DNA of 64,000 bases from Trifolium pratense (GCF_020283565.1 NC_060060.1:26908001-26972000), one strand, 5' to 3'; counted from the stretch's first letter, positions 35,612-47,596 are shown. Program-made: numbers and translations. The notes: generated from the sequence alone by a model not told the origin.

Positions 35612-36259
35612 GAAAGCTTGGAGATGGACGAGAAGTTGCAGTTAAGCGCCTATTCTAGCGCAACTGCAGACCAGTAGAATCATTCACAAGCGAATTTCAG
35701 ATCCTCACATGCATGCGCCACAAAAATCTTGTATCTGTGAGTTGCTTTTGCTGTTAGTCTACGAATATGTTCCAAACAACACAGTTAGCAGCCATATCCA
35801 AGGCGAAAAAGCAAAGCACAACTCAACATTACCATGGACAGTGAGAATGTGGAAACCGCAAGTGCATTTACTTATCGCCATGGTTCTGATATCATTCACG
35901 GAGCCGTGAAAACCGGCAACATTCTCCTTGACAACAGTTTTTGTGTTAAGGTTGCTGATTTTGGTCTTTCGAGACTATATTCTAATGACGTCACACACGT
36001 CTCTACAGCACCGAGAGGAACATCGGGCTATGTTGGTCCAGAATATCAATTATGTTATCAGCTAACAAGCAAGAGTGATGAATACAGCTTCGGCGTTGTT
36101 CTTATTGAGCTAATATCATCTTTGCCAGCAGATGAGGGAATTGAGTTTCATCATGGAGAAGGAGTAGCACAAAGTTATGCACATTCATCACTTCCAAACA
36201 CTTGGGCGACGCCACATCGCCATCAACAAACATTTTATAGAGGTCAGCAGCTGGATTGA
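35612..36259 (+). pseudogene. Broken copy of an LRK10L-type kinase exon
   Basis: The sequence after CAATCAG starts like the final exon of the receptor kinase at 15922-18730 (KLGDGREVAVKRL) and then hits TAG. Further on the frame shifts near 35730 and again near 35850. The catalytic HRD motif has become HGA (IIHGAVKTGN). DFGLSRLY and STAPRGTSGYVGPEY are recognisable. The segment of about 80 residues between SSLPA and the tail EFHHGEGVAQSYAH is deleted, and the stop is displaced. No ectodomain exons are found upstream. It lies in the opposite orientation to the intact gene, about 19 kb away. Confidence 0.9.
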
Positions 36260-36865
36260 AACTCACATCTTTTTGAGATATGAGCTGAATCTTTATCAAC
36301 GGAACCAACCTCGTTGGCTCCAAACCATGATTCACTCAACTTCATAGTGTTTTGTTTCAAAATTTTGTTAAATTGAATGCAACAAGAAAATGGATGACAC
36401 ATAGGACAAAAAGAAACAATCACTATCAATTCAAATGTACCATGTTGGCTCTAATGAAGTGGTAGCCACTACTTTGCGGATTTCCATGAGATTCAGGGAA
36501 GTTGACATTACATAACCAATTAATAATAATCTGATTGCTTAGCACGAAGTTCTTGCTTAGGATACCAATCTCTTGGAAAATCTAGAATACACTTGAGAAT
36601 TGTAACTCCAAATGATGCATTTTACCGAGACAATTTTGTATTCTTAAGTTATTTACGCTTTTTCATATATTGATATTCCTCAAGATTCTTGAATTGATGT
36701 GAAATCAGACATTGCAACAATGTCTTGCATCGTATCAACTCGAAAATCTCGAGGAACGTCAATATCTAAAAAAGCGTAAATAACTCAAGAATACGAAATT
36801 GACTAGATAAAAACAAATTTCAAGCTCTATAATTCAAAACAGGTTTCACATCCTAAAAGGTGGAC

Positions 36866-37115
36866 GTGTAAAATCTTGAAATGTCATGTATAGGGGATGT
36901 TTACATTATAAGTAGAGAACTGAAGACAATTATCTACTTAAGTAGAAAACGGTGTAAAATCTTGAAAATTCATGTATAGAGTGTGTTAGCTAGTTAAATA
37001 GCGAACATAGTTCTCTATTTAAGTAGAGAACAGTGTAAAATCTTAAAATTTTCATATATAAAGTGTGTTAGCTAGTTAATTAAGTAGCGAACAATATTTG
37101 CTAGACAAATAGTAG
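36866..37115. repeat. Three-copy minisatellite, unit about 81-86 bp
   Basis: GTGTAAAATCTTGAAA recurs at 36866, 36952 and 37033. It is each time followed by TCATGTATAG-like words, GTGTGTTAGCTAGTTAA and AAGTAGAGAAC-like words. Copies differ by small changes. From 37115 to 38130 there is no supported gene; a frame at 37635-37850 starts with GTG and has no known family. Confidence 0.7.
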
Positions 37116-38130
37116 ACGATAGTGTTCTCAATTTTCTCATTCATACAATGTTCGCTACTTAAACAGTCGAAGGGGTAAAAATGAAAATGCAAGGTGCGAC
37201 AAAAAATTCCCTTAATTCAAAAGAAAAAACTAAAAGGAAGTTCAAATTTTGCATACTAAAAAAACCAGGATTTGCTGCTGTAATTATTACACACAATAAC
37301 AAAGTTTTTAATCTCAGCCATTAATCTTAGATCGGACAGTCAAGATTGAAAACTGTATTTTTTAGTTAAATCAATCTAGGCCGTTAAATTGAAATCGGAC
37401 GGCCCAATTGTATTACTGCGGCCGGCCTGCTATTACAGCACGAAATTTAAATCCCTAAATAGCATGATAGATAGATATAGCCTTGAAAACAAGACTCTTT
37501 CTCTACAACATTGAGGTATTGACAGTCTGTACCAGCAAGATGGGTACTACAACATCTGCAGGAGTCATTTCATCTGAGGGCAGATCCAACTACAACACCT
37601 ATTCACACTCAAATTCAAAGGCTCCACAAAAGCTGTGGAGGATAATTGGTTGCACATGTTGATTGAAAAAATAAATACTTTACCTTACATAACATCATAT
37701 TCATGCTTAAAATGGCACCAACAAGAATGTCCTACCATAATTACCATATCATCCTTTCCTTTCCCTCTCATGGTCCCAACAGCTCTATTAAAGAGAATGC
37801 ACTACTATTCTGACATGAATGTGCTACCAGCATCCACTCAAGTTGTGTAATTGACATAAATGTAGGTCATGTAATGCAAGCATGGCAAGGAGCAAGGACC
37901 ACTTGTGCATACCAAAATGAAATATCATTGATTTTCATATAGGATTGAATAGAACATAAATCAAAACATGGCCTTATTCATATTCACATCTGCACTTTTA
38001 TTTTATTTGCTAATATATAATTCACAATTCTGGTAAAATTGAGCATTTGCATGCTGATAAGGAGAAAAAATCATCGCAACCAAGATATAAATTGAATGTG
38101 ATAAAAGGCAAATAAAAAAGAAAATGTAAA

Positions 38131-41100
38131 TCAATGTCTTGTTAGTTGCTCTTTGTTTCTGAGAGGAATCTTGTTAGATTGAGATGGTGATTGATCCTTA
38201 TCATCACCATTTTTAGTATTAACGGCACTGGCTTCTGGCTTGGGTTTGCTAGGCTCATTTTGCGGTATACTTCGTGTCAAAAACCGGTATATCATCTCAT
38301 AACTGGTGAATGTAATAACAGCAGATGGAGTTGTTCTTAATAGATTAGTTGCACAACCACGATAAAATCCCGGGATGCCTTCCTTAAGAAAAACCTTCTT
38401 AGTACAGTCAATAACCCCGGCATAATGAACACCACTATTTTTCGCATGACCTTGCTCTTGAAGTCGAGAACGTATTACCTCGTGCGGATAAGTCATTACA
38501 GAGGCAGTTACTTTTGAAATTGATGACGCGATAGCAACATTTCCAGGACTTAGCTTGTCGACAGTTGTGTTATCTGAAACATTTTAAATCCTCATTGGAT
38601 AAGCATCGTATACAAAATACAAAAGATTGTGTGCTTATTTCAAGGATCACTGAATTTATAAAAACTAAAATCGTACCTTTTTTGGCCATGTATAACTTTA
38701 TCTTTTCATACGTTGGGAATTGAATTGCTACATGACTTACGCCAGCTAATGAAGGCACGATGCCACTGCATCAAAGAATATAATACCATCAGAACTCACA
38801 ACTAAATACACAAGAAACATTCAACTTATCACATTATAAGTTTTGTTTCTGTAGCTGTCAAAAAATATTTTTTTTGAACAAGCCAAAATGAGATATTTAT
38901 ATAAACAAAAGTCTACTCAGCACAAGACGTACCAAGGAAGACAGCTGTCAAAAAATATTAGTTTCTGTTTGTATTTAACTTGGAAAAAGAAAATTATACT
39001 CATTGATCCAAATGATGATGTGACATTATTATATAAATATTGCATAGAAAACATTAGGGAATTCCAACAAGACTGAATACTGAATACGATTAAATGATTG
39101 ATCTGTTTTTTTGTTTTCTGAAAATATATTGGTCATAGAATTATATCAGTCATCTAAATTTTAATCATTCTTATTTATTTCTTAATAATTCATCTCACTT
39201 TAACCAATTAACATATAATGTAATCTTAGCTACACTCTTGCCAAGTTCTTTTCATGACAGCATGTCTCAGATTTTCATCATTTTTAAAAGAAAAGTAATA
39301 GTATACATAGATGTTAACTGGAACTCAGTTAATTTTCTTGAGAAGAGATATTATTTGGCAAAGTTATGTACACAAATTGACAGTGCTGTCTACGTTATAT
39401 TTAATAAAAAATACAGATCCCCCCATCTAAAAAGTACTCATTATTATTTTATACTGTCTTCCTAAATATGGCTTCCACCATCATGTCTTTTATATTGCCG
39501 ACCCCACCTTGTGAAAAAAAAAAGCCTGGTTTATGTTATTGTTTCCTCATGATATAGGATTAACAAGTTATCAGCTAGCTACTATTCATTGGGAAAGACA
39601 TAATGCAAATAAAAGTATTATACTAGACATGAACCCTTTGTATTTTCATAAAATATTAAATCAAATCATAAACCTTAAATATAAGAACCAAACAGAAGAC
39701 CTACCTATATAGTCCTCGCAGGCCTTCCTCATGTGTAATCCTTCTCAAAGCGGAAAGAACACTCGTGTAAGGAACAACATTAGGCCTCATTCCTTGCGTC
39801 TAACAGGTATCAGGGGGAAAAAATTAATTAATATCGAACATAACAAGAGCATGTATCGGTATCAATCAACAAGTGAAATAAAGAGCTCATATTTTGATAA
39901 TAATCATCATTGAAACAGAAAGAGGTACAACCAACGAATACAAGTTAAAACACAATACAGCAACAACTATTCAATTTAACCGATTAGTTAGGATAGCAAA
40001 CATTCTAATATGGATAGCTTGCAAACTCTAAATTTCTTTAAAATAAATACGGTGACAGAATCATACAAATATATGTTTGATTGAAACACGTCAACAGTAA
40101 AAAATAAAAAATAAAAAAAGAAACAGAAAAAAAAGTGTGCATTCCGTTTTACATATATTTTGCAAGATTACAGACATGAGAAACATTAACTCACTTGGAG
40201 TCTTGTCTTAACAACCCACAATGGATTTGTAGATATTGCTGTTGCGGCCCCAGCACCAGCAGCAGCTATAATATTTTCAATAGCTGTAAGTTCGTCGCAA
40301 CCCTCTGCGATAGTATTACCAAGAAATATTGTCATGTAAAAAGTAGTAAATTCAGCAAATGTCAATAAAGGATTTGAGGTAAACAGAATTGGTAGGCATA
40401 AGATAGTATCATAATTCCAAGAACAAATGCAATAATCATTTTGATAATATTTACCATGTGATCGAAGCAATCCCTTTAGTTGCTCATAACATGTGAAGTA
40501 AACCTACAGTTGAAATAAATTTATTGTCATTTCAAAAGATGTGAATATGAAGAGAAGCCATTACAAACATATGATTAAACCAATAAATAAAAAGATTGTT
40601 CATCTTCTAATATAAGAAATACTACCTCTGTCCCTAATTATAAGCCCTTTCAAGAAAGAAAAAAACTGTACACAAGATCCATAAAATGAAATTACTAACA
40701 GTAAACAATATGGATGTATTTTAAAAAGGTAGGCATAAGAAGAATATGAACAAATTGCCAAACATAACTCTCTTTCGATAGAGATGCAAAAGCTTGTTTA
40801 TCTCTCCAGATCTAAACAGTCACTGAGGCAGAATATTCCACTAGATTCCATTACAAAATTAAGCACATAAAGATATAAAAAAAAATAAAAGTTTTAACTG
40901 TTGAGTAGATCAAGAATTTGCCAGCTAGTGGTTATAAGCAATAAATAAGTCTGCAAGTTGGCTGGTAAAGACTATATCCTAGAGATAGAGAGTACAAAGG
41001 ATTTTATGACGAATAACATTTGCTGTGATGATTAATTAGTTTTTCATAAGATCCGTATGACAGTGACTCCAAATTATGCAGTTATCACTTATTATCAATT

Positions 41101-42167
41101 ATACCTTGTCTTTGATTGTTCATCTAAACCGAATTACACATAACATATCATCTTTTACTACAACAGCCGCTAATCACAACACAAAAACAGGCAACGATAA
41201 AAGAAACTCACTGCCCAGTTTGGAAGTAATGCCAATATTGTTGGTGAAAGGCCACGGTACATTCCCCTGAAGCCTTCAGTCCTAACAATATTCTGCAAGC
41301 TCGTGATAATAACACTACCTAGGAGAAAATTAAAGGTTAGGCTCCAAAATTTATTCATACTGAAATAGTACTACTACAGTAGCACTACATATATCAGTGA
41401 TACTTTGAATCAGTGTTGTCAAATTAGCAGATACAGCGGCCCTATAGCACTATTATAGTATAGCAGAAGTTAACAAACCGCTATTCTTCGGCGATACACG
41501 ATTTAATACAAAGTGCTGTCAAATAGCAGCTATTATTGCAGCGCAATAGTATAACACTATAATGTAGCATATTTTGAACAGACAACTATATTCCGCTATT
41601 TGCAATTGACAACACTGCTCTGAATTGAACTATCCGAACTCCTAATCAAGTTTCAACAATACAATTAAAAAATCTAAGCCTCATATTAATGATACAAACA
41701 CCTAACTCTCAACAGAAAAATTAAACTCAAAGGAATTAAACTAACCAATTAGAAAAATTAAACCTAACAGAAATCCAACAACAACCTCAACATTGTCCAT
41801 GACCCATTAAGAAATTAACAAGAAGTGTACCTTTCTGCACAGGTGGCAGACCATGAACCTGTAACCTTGTCTTGATCACATCCAAAGGACACACAAACGT
41901 AGCAGCTATTGCCCCTATAATCATATCACAATGTCAAACAATCAATTCTTAAAAACACATGAAAATTAACAATAAAAATGAATAAGACACAAAAAAAGTT
42001 AAGATTTTGAGAGAAACCCATTAAAGCTAAACTCAAAATAAGAAAAGGGTCAAAACCAAAAATACAAAAAAGAACAAAAAATTACCAGCAGCAGCACCAG
42101 CACCAGCGTTGTAGATTAAATTCCTGATATTATGACTATTATCAGAAGTTTGACAATTACTACTCAT
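38131..42167 (-). CDS. NAD+ transporter of the mitochondrial carrier family (NDT2-like)
   Basis: Minus-strand exons are 42167-42086, 41914-41831, 41318-41212, 40503-40455, 40304-40195, 39799-39705, 38765-38677 and 38573-38131. All are GT-AG and the product has 352 residues. Three carrier repeats carry the signatures [22 protein letters not shown] and [11 protein letters not shown], and [20 protein letters not shown] closes the last repeat. It matches my recollection of Arabidopsis NDT2 (At1g25380) along its length, including [19 protein letters not shown] and [13 protein letters not shown]. The tail of about 45 residues after TRSIPQ is Ser/Lys-rich, as in NDT2. NDT carriers exchange NAD+ for AMP/ADP across an organelle inner membrane. 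Exon 5 starts at AG|AGGGT; an alternative upstream acceptor is not visible. Introns hold a LINE tail (38870) and a hAT MITE (41411). Organelle targeting is not settled by sequence. Confidence 0.96.
38870..38942 (-). mobile_element. 73-bp LINE tail with a 17-bp target duplication
   Basis: AGCTGTCAAAAAATATT occurs at 38853-38869 and 38943-38959. Between them, read on the minus strand, are TTGGTACGTCTTGTGCTGAG, CTCATTTTGGCTTGTTC and a short A-tail. This is a severely 5'-truncated LINE insertion within intron 6 of the NAD+ carrier, in the same orientation as the gene. Confidence 0.88.
41411..41617. mobile_element. hAT-type MITE in NAD+ carrier intron 2
   Basis: It starts CAGTGTTGTCAAATTAGCAG and ends GCAATTGACAACACTG, the inverse. 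Flanks are CTTTGAAT (41403-41410) and CTCTGAAT (41618-41625), an 8-bp duplication with one change. The 207-bp interior is rich in TATAGCA/GCGGC words and has no coding capacity. Confidence 0.85.
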
Positions 42168-42297
42168 ATTAGAATCTAAAAGTACCCTTTTAATGGCAAT
42201 TCAACAGAGTTAGTTAACGAATTAAAAGCAAAGTAGTTTGAGTAAAATGGTGGGTGGAAGAAACAAATTCACATGGTAGATCTTAAAGAATTTGTGT

Positions 42298-42307
42298 CTT
42301 TATATAA
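42298..42307 (-). promoter_or_regulatory. TATA box of the NAD+ carrier gene
   Basis: The minus strand reads TTATATAAAG, about 130 bp before the ATG at 42167. Spacing and sequence suit a plant TATA box. Confidence 0.55.
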
Positions 42308-42636
42308 CATTGCATGTGTTGAAGGAAAAAAAGGGGTTTTGTAGAAAAAAGAGAGAATTTTTGGGGTAAACGTGAAAGAAGGGACTTGAATTGATCTAAG
42401 AAGGGGAATTTAAACGTGTAATTGGGGAATTAAGTGAGAAAACAAGACTGGTTTTGGAGTTGAAAGTAGAAAGAGTCTCATGCGAATATGTTCGGTTGTT
42501 TCTCTTATGTTATTATTGAGTAGTTTGTTTGTTGTCTTTTGGGGTCTGCTTTGGGGTTAAGAGCATACGATTCAGGTGTCACTGTCAATGTAAATTCTTG
42601 AACCAAGCTTTCATTGCCTACCCTTTTTTCGAAGGA

Positions 42637-42814
42637 TTTAATTGATATGCACCGACGGTGTAAAATAATTTTACACAGTCAATCAATACCAATCATATTT
42701 TCCGCCACATCACCCCACTTCACCCCACTTTCTTGACATGACATGACAAAATGATGGTTATTTATTGGACGATCGTGTAAAACTATTTTACACCGTCAAT
42801 GCATATCAATTAAA
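42637..42814. mobile_element. Foldback MITE upstream of the NAD+ carrier
   Basis: The left arm TTTAATTGATATGCA, GACGGTGTAAAATA, TTTTACAC is mirrored by GTGTAAAACTATTTTACACC, GTCAATGCATATCAATTAAA at the right. The 178-bp element lies about 470 bp upstream of the start codon. In the middle CACCCCACTTCACCCCACTT is a short tandem repeat. Confidence 0.75.
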
Positions 42815-42974
42815 CTCTTTTTCGAAACCCATGACAAAATCTTACTATTATTTATTTTTTAATTAATTTTGGTAGGGAGAAAAAAGAATTAACAATAGTA
42901 CCACGAATTGGTTCAAGTGTTCGATTTCCAACTCATGCTTATAAAGATAATTTGGTTGGTAGGAAAGAACCCAC

Positions 42975-43498
42975 TAGGCATGACAATTGGGCGAATCAGG
43001 GGTGAATTTTGACTTTCCCAAACTAAAACCCATAAAGTTCGAGTTTCTCCAAATCCGTCTCAATTCTCAACGGGTATGAAAAGTAGAACACCAAACTCGT
43101 ACCCAATTCCAACTCGCTTCTATATGAATTTGGTTAAGTTTTGGTAATTTTTTAATTATAAAAGCGGTAAAAGTTGAAAACGATTTATTTTCGACAATAT
43201 GATTTTTTTAAACAAAGAATATAAATAGAAAAAAGCAATTTTATTTAAAACTCAATTTAAAAATAAACACAGACATATATAATTTAAGATTTTGTTTATG
43301 CATTTATAATTTAAGAGGGGTAAAATGTAATTACACATAAGCGAGGCGGGTTCGGAGTAGGTATCAATGTCTCTATTATCCGCCCCACCCTTGTATTTTA
43401 AAATCGGAGAAAACTCAAACCCGAACCTAAACCCAAACTCAGTCAACTCAGTTTTCCCCATTGGGTACCCGCGGGTATGAGTTATATTGTCATGCCTA
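42975..43498. mobile_element. hAT MITE with perfect TIR and 8-bp TSD
   Basis: It starts TAGGCATGACAA and ends TTGTCATGCCTA, a perfect 12-bp inverted repeat. GAACCCAC lies exactly on both sides (42967-42974 and 43499-43506). The 524-bp interior contains CGGGTATG/GTACCCGCGGG words and only chance frames. Confidence 0.93.
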
Positions 43499-43562
43499 GA
43501 ACCCACATTGTGTGAGAGAATGTTTGATCTAACAATTTTGATATTTTTAAACGGCAAAAATT

Positions 43563-43763
43563 TATCTTTATTTTTATTTTTTCATCACCAGTATCTGGCA
43601 CATTGGACCGCCTAATCAGGTTTGGAGGTCAATTTTGGCATCAAGTGCTTCCAGCCCCTTCCTGATCGCAGTTGCGGGGAATGGAAATGTGATCTTCCTT
43701 ACCAAAGTATGGCGTGTCCAGTTTCAATCACCACTGGACCAACTAATGATTGGTTTCCAAAAA
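43563..43763 (-). mobile_element. SINE-like body with A-rich tail
   Basis: Read on the minus strand, the element contains CAGTGGTGATTGAAACTGG, CATTCCCCGCAACTGCGATC, GGGGCTGGAAGCACTTGATG and CTGATTAGGCGG, and ends in an A-rich run (complement of 43563-43585). A partial copy of the same body is at about 47265-47340 on the plus strand (GGTTCGATTCCCCGCAATCG, AAACCACTTGATGG, CCGAACCAGATTA). The word before CCCCGC is B-box-like, which suggests tRNA ancestry. Confidence 0.55.
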
Positions 43764-43815
43764 GAGGTGCAACACAAGAACTTCTTGGGAGGTCACCCAA
43801 CCTGGTACTACTCTC
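43764..43815 (-). rRNA. 5S rRNA 3'-half fragment (pseudogene)
   Basis: The minus strand reads GAGAGTAGTACCAGGTTGGG then TGACCTCC and GTGTTGCACC. This matches the last 52 nt or so of plant 5S rRNA with about six substitutions, and it is followed by TTTTT (43759-43763 region), like the pol III terminator. The first two-thirds of the gene, including the internal promoter, are absent, so it is not functional. It abuts the SINE-like body. Confidence 0.8.
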
Positions 43816-43842
43816 TATATTTAAAATGCCAAATTCATCTTA

Positions 43843-44120
43843 GGACCCGTTTGGTGTGTAAGATAAGATAGTGATAAGATAAGATATAAAACAGGACAAA
43901 GATAGGACCCGTTTAAAATATATTTTATAAAATAAATAAGTAAATTATTTTCTTATCCTATTATGCCAGTAACCCAGCTCAAATTTAGGATTAACTTTTT
44001 AACTAGAGGAACATGATAGGATAAGTTTCAAGATAAACTTATCATATCATGTTGTGTCACTAAACACTGATTGAGACAAAATATGATAACAGTTATCCTA
44101 TCCTGTCACCAAACGAGCCC
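43843..44120. mobile_element. MITE with GGACCCGTTTGGTG ends
   Basis: It starts GGACCCGTTTGGTGTGTAAG and ends GTCACCAAACGAGCCC, the inverse. Inner arms repeat GATAAGATAAGATA and TATCCTATCCTG. TTA precedes the left end and TTG follows the right, compatible with a decayed 3-bp TTA target (PIF/Harbinger-type). Confidence 0.7.
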
Positions 44121-45635
44121 TTGGGGTCTTTTAAGTTTTGTGTTTGTAACAAATAAGTTGTTTATGTTTTTTAGATAACAAATAAGTAATTTAAATTTCT
44201 AATTTGCTTAAATGCATTTTTTGTCCCCCATTTTATATAATGGGCATTTTTTGTCTTTCTAATTTATTGCATTGTTGCTCTTCAAATTATTCTCCGTTAC
44301 AAAAACACCAACGAGGCCGTTAACTTAGTGATGTTGAATTGAAAACTATGTTTTGGCTTCCGGATAACAAGGTTTATCGTTCAATCCACCTCATTAACGA
44401 TTAAGTCAACGTTTTTGCAACAAGGGATATAACTGAAAATGTAATGGTGCAATAAATTAGAAACTTACCTATTTGTTACATAAAAAACTGGAAATGTTAA
44501 TTTTTATTTTAATTTTTAAATAACGTATCCTGGCCAAATTACTCAAAATGAGCAAACAAGTGACAATTACATATTTAAGTTAAGTACTACCCAAAAAGGA
44601 CATAATTAGTACTATCCCCCAAAAAAAACATCATTAGTACTACCAAAAAAGACACAGTTGGTTATCCATAAAGAACAACATACTCTAATATTCACTATTT
44701 AAGAGGAAACACAGATTGTATCAGTCTCCTCTCATCTGTTTCCATCATCAAAGAACATTAAATTTCTCAAAGATATTCTCTTCTCATTTGAATTCTTCTC
44801 ATATCTTAGGTCGTTGCGATTTCTCTGTTGATATTGCAAGTAGTGAAGTTAGTGGAGTTGTTTTCTCGTACTATTTTTGTCTTGATATCCAACTGTTGTA
44901 GATGTCAATATCATTGGATCGCTTGATTAGACCGTTGGAGGTGTTCATTCTTCTTATATGAATATTCTCTTGATCACCAGATGCTTCAATTCTTCAAAAA
45001 AATCATTTTGCCATGATACAAATGAGTAGGCCTAGAGGATGACAAAGTATATATCTTCAATATATGTCAAGAGGATGAAGTGTAGTGTTGACTTTGACTT
45101 CCCTAATCTTCTGTTGTGTACAGAGGAAGAATGTGTGTATACAGATAATAATGATTATATCTAGAGTTTGATAGTATTATGCGTTCCAAAGCTTAAGTTA
45201 TCTTGTCCAGAGCATCATTAAATGTTACGGAGAGGAACAAACACATTAGAGAAACAAATTATTCTTGCAAATATTGTTATCATCAAAATTCAAAATTAGA
45301 GGCTATTATTCTTAAATCCATTTTGTTCAATAATCTCTCCCTTTTTTATGATGATAAATGTCCATATTTGACGAACAATTTTGCTTAAAGAAAATGTGTA
45401 CAGAGCATAATGAATACTCACCTTATGATTAAGCTATAGTAAAAATTTAACTTGTTTTAACCAGAGCAAAATCAGAGTGAATTAATATTATTTTTTCTCT
45501 CCCTCTTTTGTCATCAACAAAAAGAAAACATGGAGAAAGAAAGAAATATTGCAGGGCACAAAGTATTAGTAACAAAATATATTAAATAAGCAGAGTTAAA
45601 CAGATTAAATATGCATTAAATAGAAGGAAAAAAAT
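44121..45635. other. Intergenic, probably decayed retroelement sequence
   Basis: No gene is visible. At 44700-44830 a TATTTAAGAGG word is followed by a CT-rich leader-like stretch, reminiscent of the transcribed part of an LTR. A pyrimidine/purine mix with TGTACAGAGCATAATGAA-type words continues to 45600. I could not find paired termini. Confidence 0.35.
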
Positions 45636-46370
45636 CTAAGGATTCCTTGACACTATTTGTGAAAGCTTGGCCATCAAGGAATCTAACTTTTGTGCTTGCA
45701 CATCCATCTTATCTTCAAGTTTCTTCTGATTAGCCACAAGTTATTCATTTTGCTCACTCACAGCTTGGTTTTGTTCACACAAACTATCAAGTCTTGACCA
45801 ATGAGATACTAGAGTATTACTTGTAGTCGTAATCAATTGATCAAACTGATACTTTAGTACAGCAACAGGAGGAAGTGACTCTTCAATGGTGGTTTCTAGA
45901 ACCTAAATACCATTTGCCATTATAGGTCCAAAATCATTCAATAAAGGCATAGAAGTTGAGACTAATTATAGTAGAGTTTGAAGTCCAGGAGCAAGAAACT
46001 TTCTCATGTTCCTTTTTTGCACAACTACCTTCATTGCTTGCAACAACATTGTGAAACAACTGAAAAAGCGAAGCAACAACAATTCTAAAGTTTAGCACCT
46101 CTTGTTTTCAACATCCAACTCGTTACTCAGGCCAGACTTTCCCATTTGATCTTTATGTCTTCTAGGTTCATAGAGACAAGACTTTCCTCTTGATAAAATA
46201 GGAGTGAAATTCCTCAAGTTGAGGGAAGGCTAGAGATGGAGGTTGAGGTATGTCTAGATTCAAATTAGGTTCAGGAGATTGGGTGATTTGATTGGATGAT
46301 TCCAGAGTTTGGGAGGGATTGGTTGGAGAGATAATGATGTTGGAGTGTTCTACCAAGGTAAAGTTAAAAT
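45636..46370 (-). pseudogene. Decayed transposon-associated ORF with coiled-coil tail
   Basis: On the minus strand a heptad-rich tail (SRLDSLCEQNQAVSEQNE, then TAA, then LVANQKKLEDKMDVQAQK and LDSLMAKLSQIVSRNP) ends at a stop at 45636-45638. Further upstream a Pro/Ser-rich segment (NLDIPQPPSLAFPQLEEF) is readable. The style resembles the C-terminal end of legume proteins annotated as putative plant transposon protein, but this is recollection of pattern only. At least one in-frame stop and several frame changes show it is dead. Confidence 0.4.
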
Positions 46371-46797
46371 AGGTGAAGGATTATGTGGGTTAGATACAGT
46401 AGGTTCAAGTTCCCATCCACCTTTAAAATTGGACCGATCATTGAACCTGCGTGCACCACTTTAAGATTTAATTGATTGGATCGAAATTCAACCAATGTTG
46501 ACAATGAAGATCGAACTTAGGATCTCATGCATATACCCAAATCTCTCACCAGATCAGACAATTTTTGATCAAATACATATTATATTTTTAAATAATAATA
46601 AACCAAATTTAATAACTACACAATATTCATAATTTTACACCATATTTTTTGAAAATATAATTTTACATTATTAAAAACATAAAATATCATAAATCAACAT
46701 GATTCTCGATTGTTTAGCATAGAAGTTTTCATACTTGATCAAACTGGATGTAGGTCCGATTTACGATTCAACCGATCCAATCGGATTTTAATTACCT

Positions 46798-46822
46798 TAT
46801 ATATATATATATATATATATAT
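46798..46822. repeat. TA microsatellite
   Basis: Twelve consecutive TA units in an AT-rich spacer. A tRNA-like SINE box pair follows at about 46905-46955 (GGAGCTCAATTGGCTAATG, AATTCGAATCC). Confidence 0.9.
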
Positions 46823-47496
46823 GCTTTTTTTTATGATTTACGGTGTTGAAGTGAAAAGTATAAAATGTGGCATTCTAAGTCTTTTAAAAGAAATCAAAAC
46901 ATGGAGCTCAATTGGCTAATGAACTTGAGAATCTGAATTCGAATCCTAGATGGAACAATTTTTTGACCGGACTTTACTTACCTTGCGCCAAACTCCATAT
47001 TACTAGACAAATTTTTACAAGTTACTTTAATTTGGGATAAGCTACGTGACTTGCTTTATTACTTGCACATCTAATTTATCACTTATTAAGATTTGGAATT
47101 TAAAGTATCATACATATGAATTTCTTTTTTGACTCATGGTTATATAAAACCATTTTAAGTACTAACAAGTGGGGTTTCATTAGAAAAAAAAAACATGTAG
47201 ATAATTTTTGTTTGACTTGAATATGGTTTTAATATGTCCAAGATATAGTAATTATTTGTCACCAAGCGGTTCGATTCCCCGCAATCGGAGAGTATTGAAA
47301 CCACTTGATGGTAGAACTGACTCCGAACCAGATTAAATCGATAAAAAAATTGGAGATCACTCCCATTCTACCAAATTATCCCTTGAGAACTTAAAAACGT
47401 TTGTTAAATTTTTTGTTTAACATCCCTGCAGGCTCACTAATGAGATACCATAATGATAATGTGATTGAATCTTGTAATCAATGTTGTGTTGTGGGG

Positions 47497-47506
47497 TATA
47501 TATAAA
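47497..47506 (+). promoter_or_regulatory. TATA box of the LRR receptor kinase gene
   Basis: TATATATAAA lies about 90 bp before the ATG at 47597, followed by a C-rich leader typical of plant 5' UTRs. Confidence 0.65.
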
Positions 47507-47596
47507 CAAAAAATTTAACAAAACCAACCGCACAAGTTTCAACACTCCATTTCATCTACTTCCAAATATTCTTCTTCTCTAACTCTCCTTCCAACA

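Noticed and set aside
37635..37850. 71-codon frame upstream of the NAD+ carrier 3' end
   Set aside because: It begins with GTG, has no family resemblance, and no splice or promoter context.
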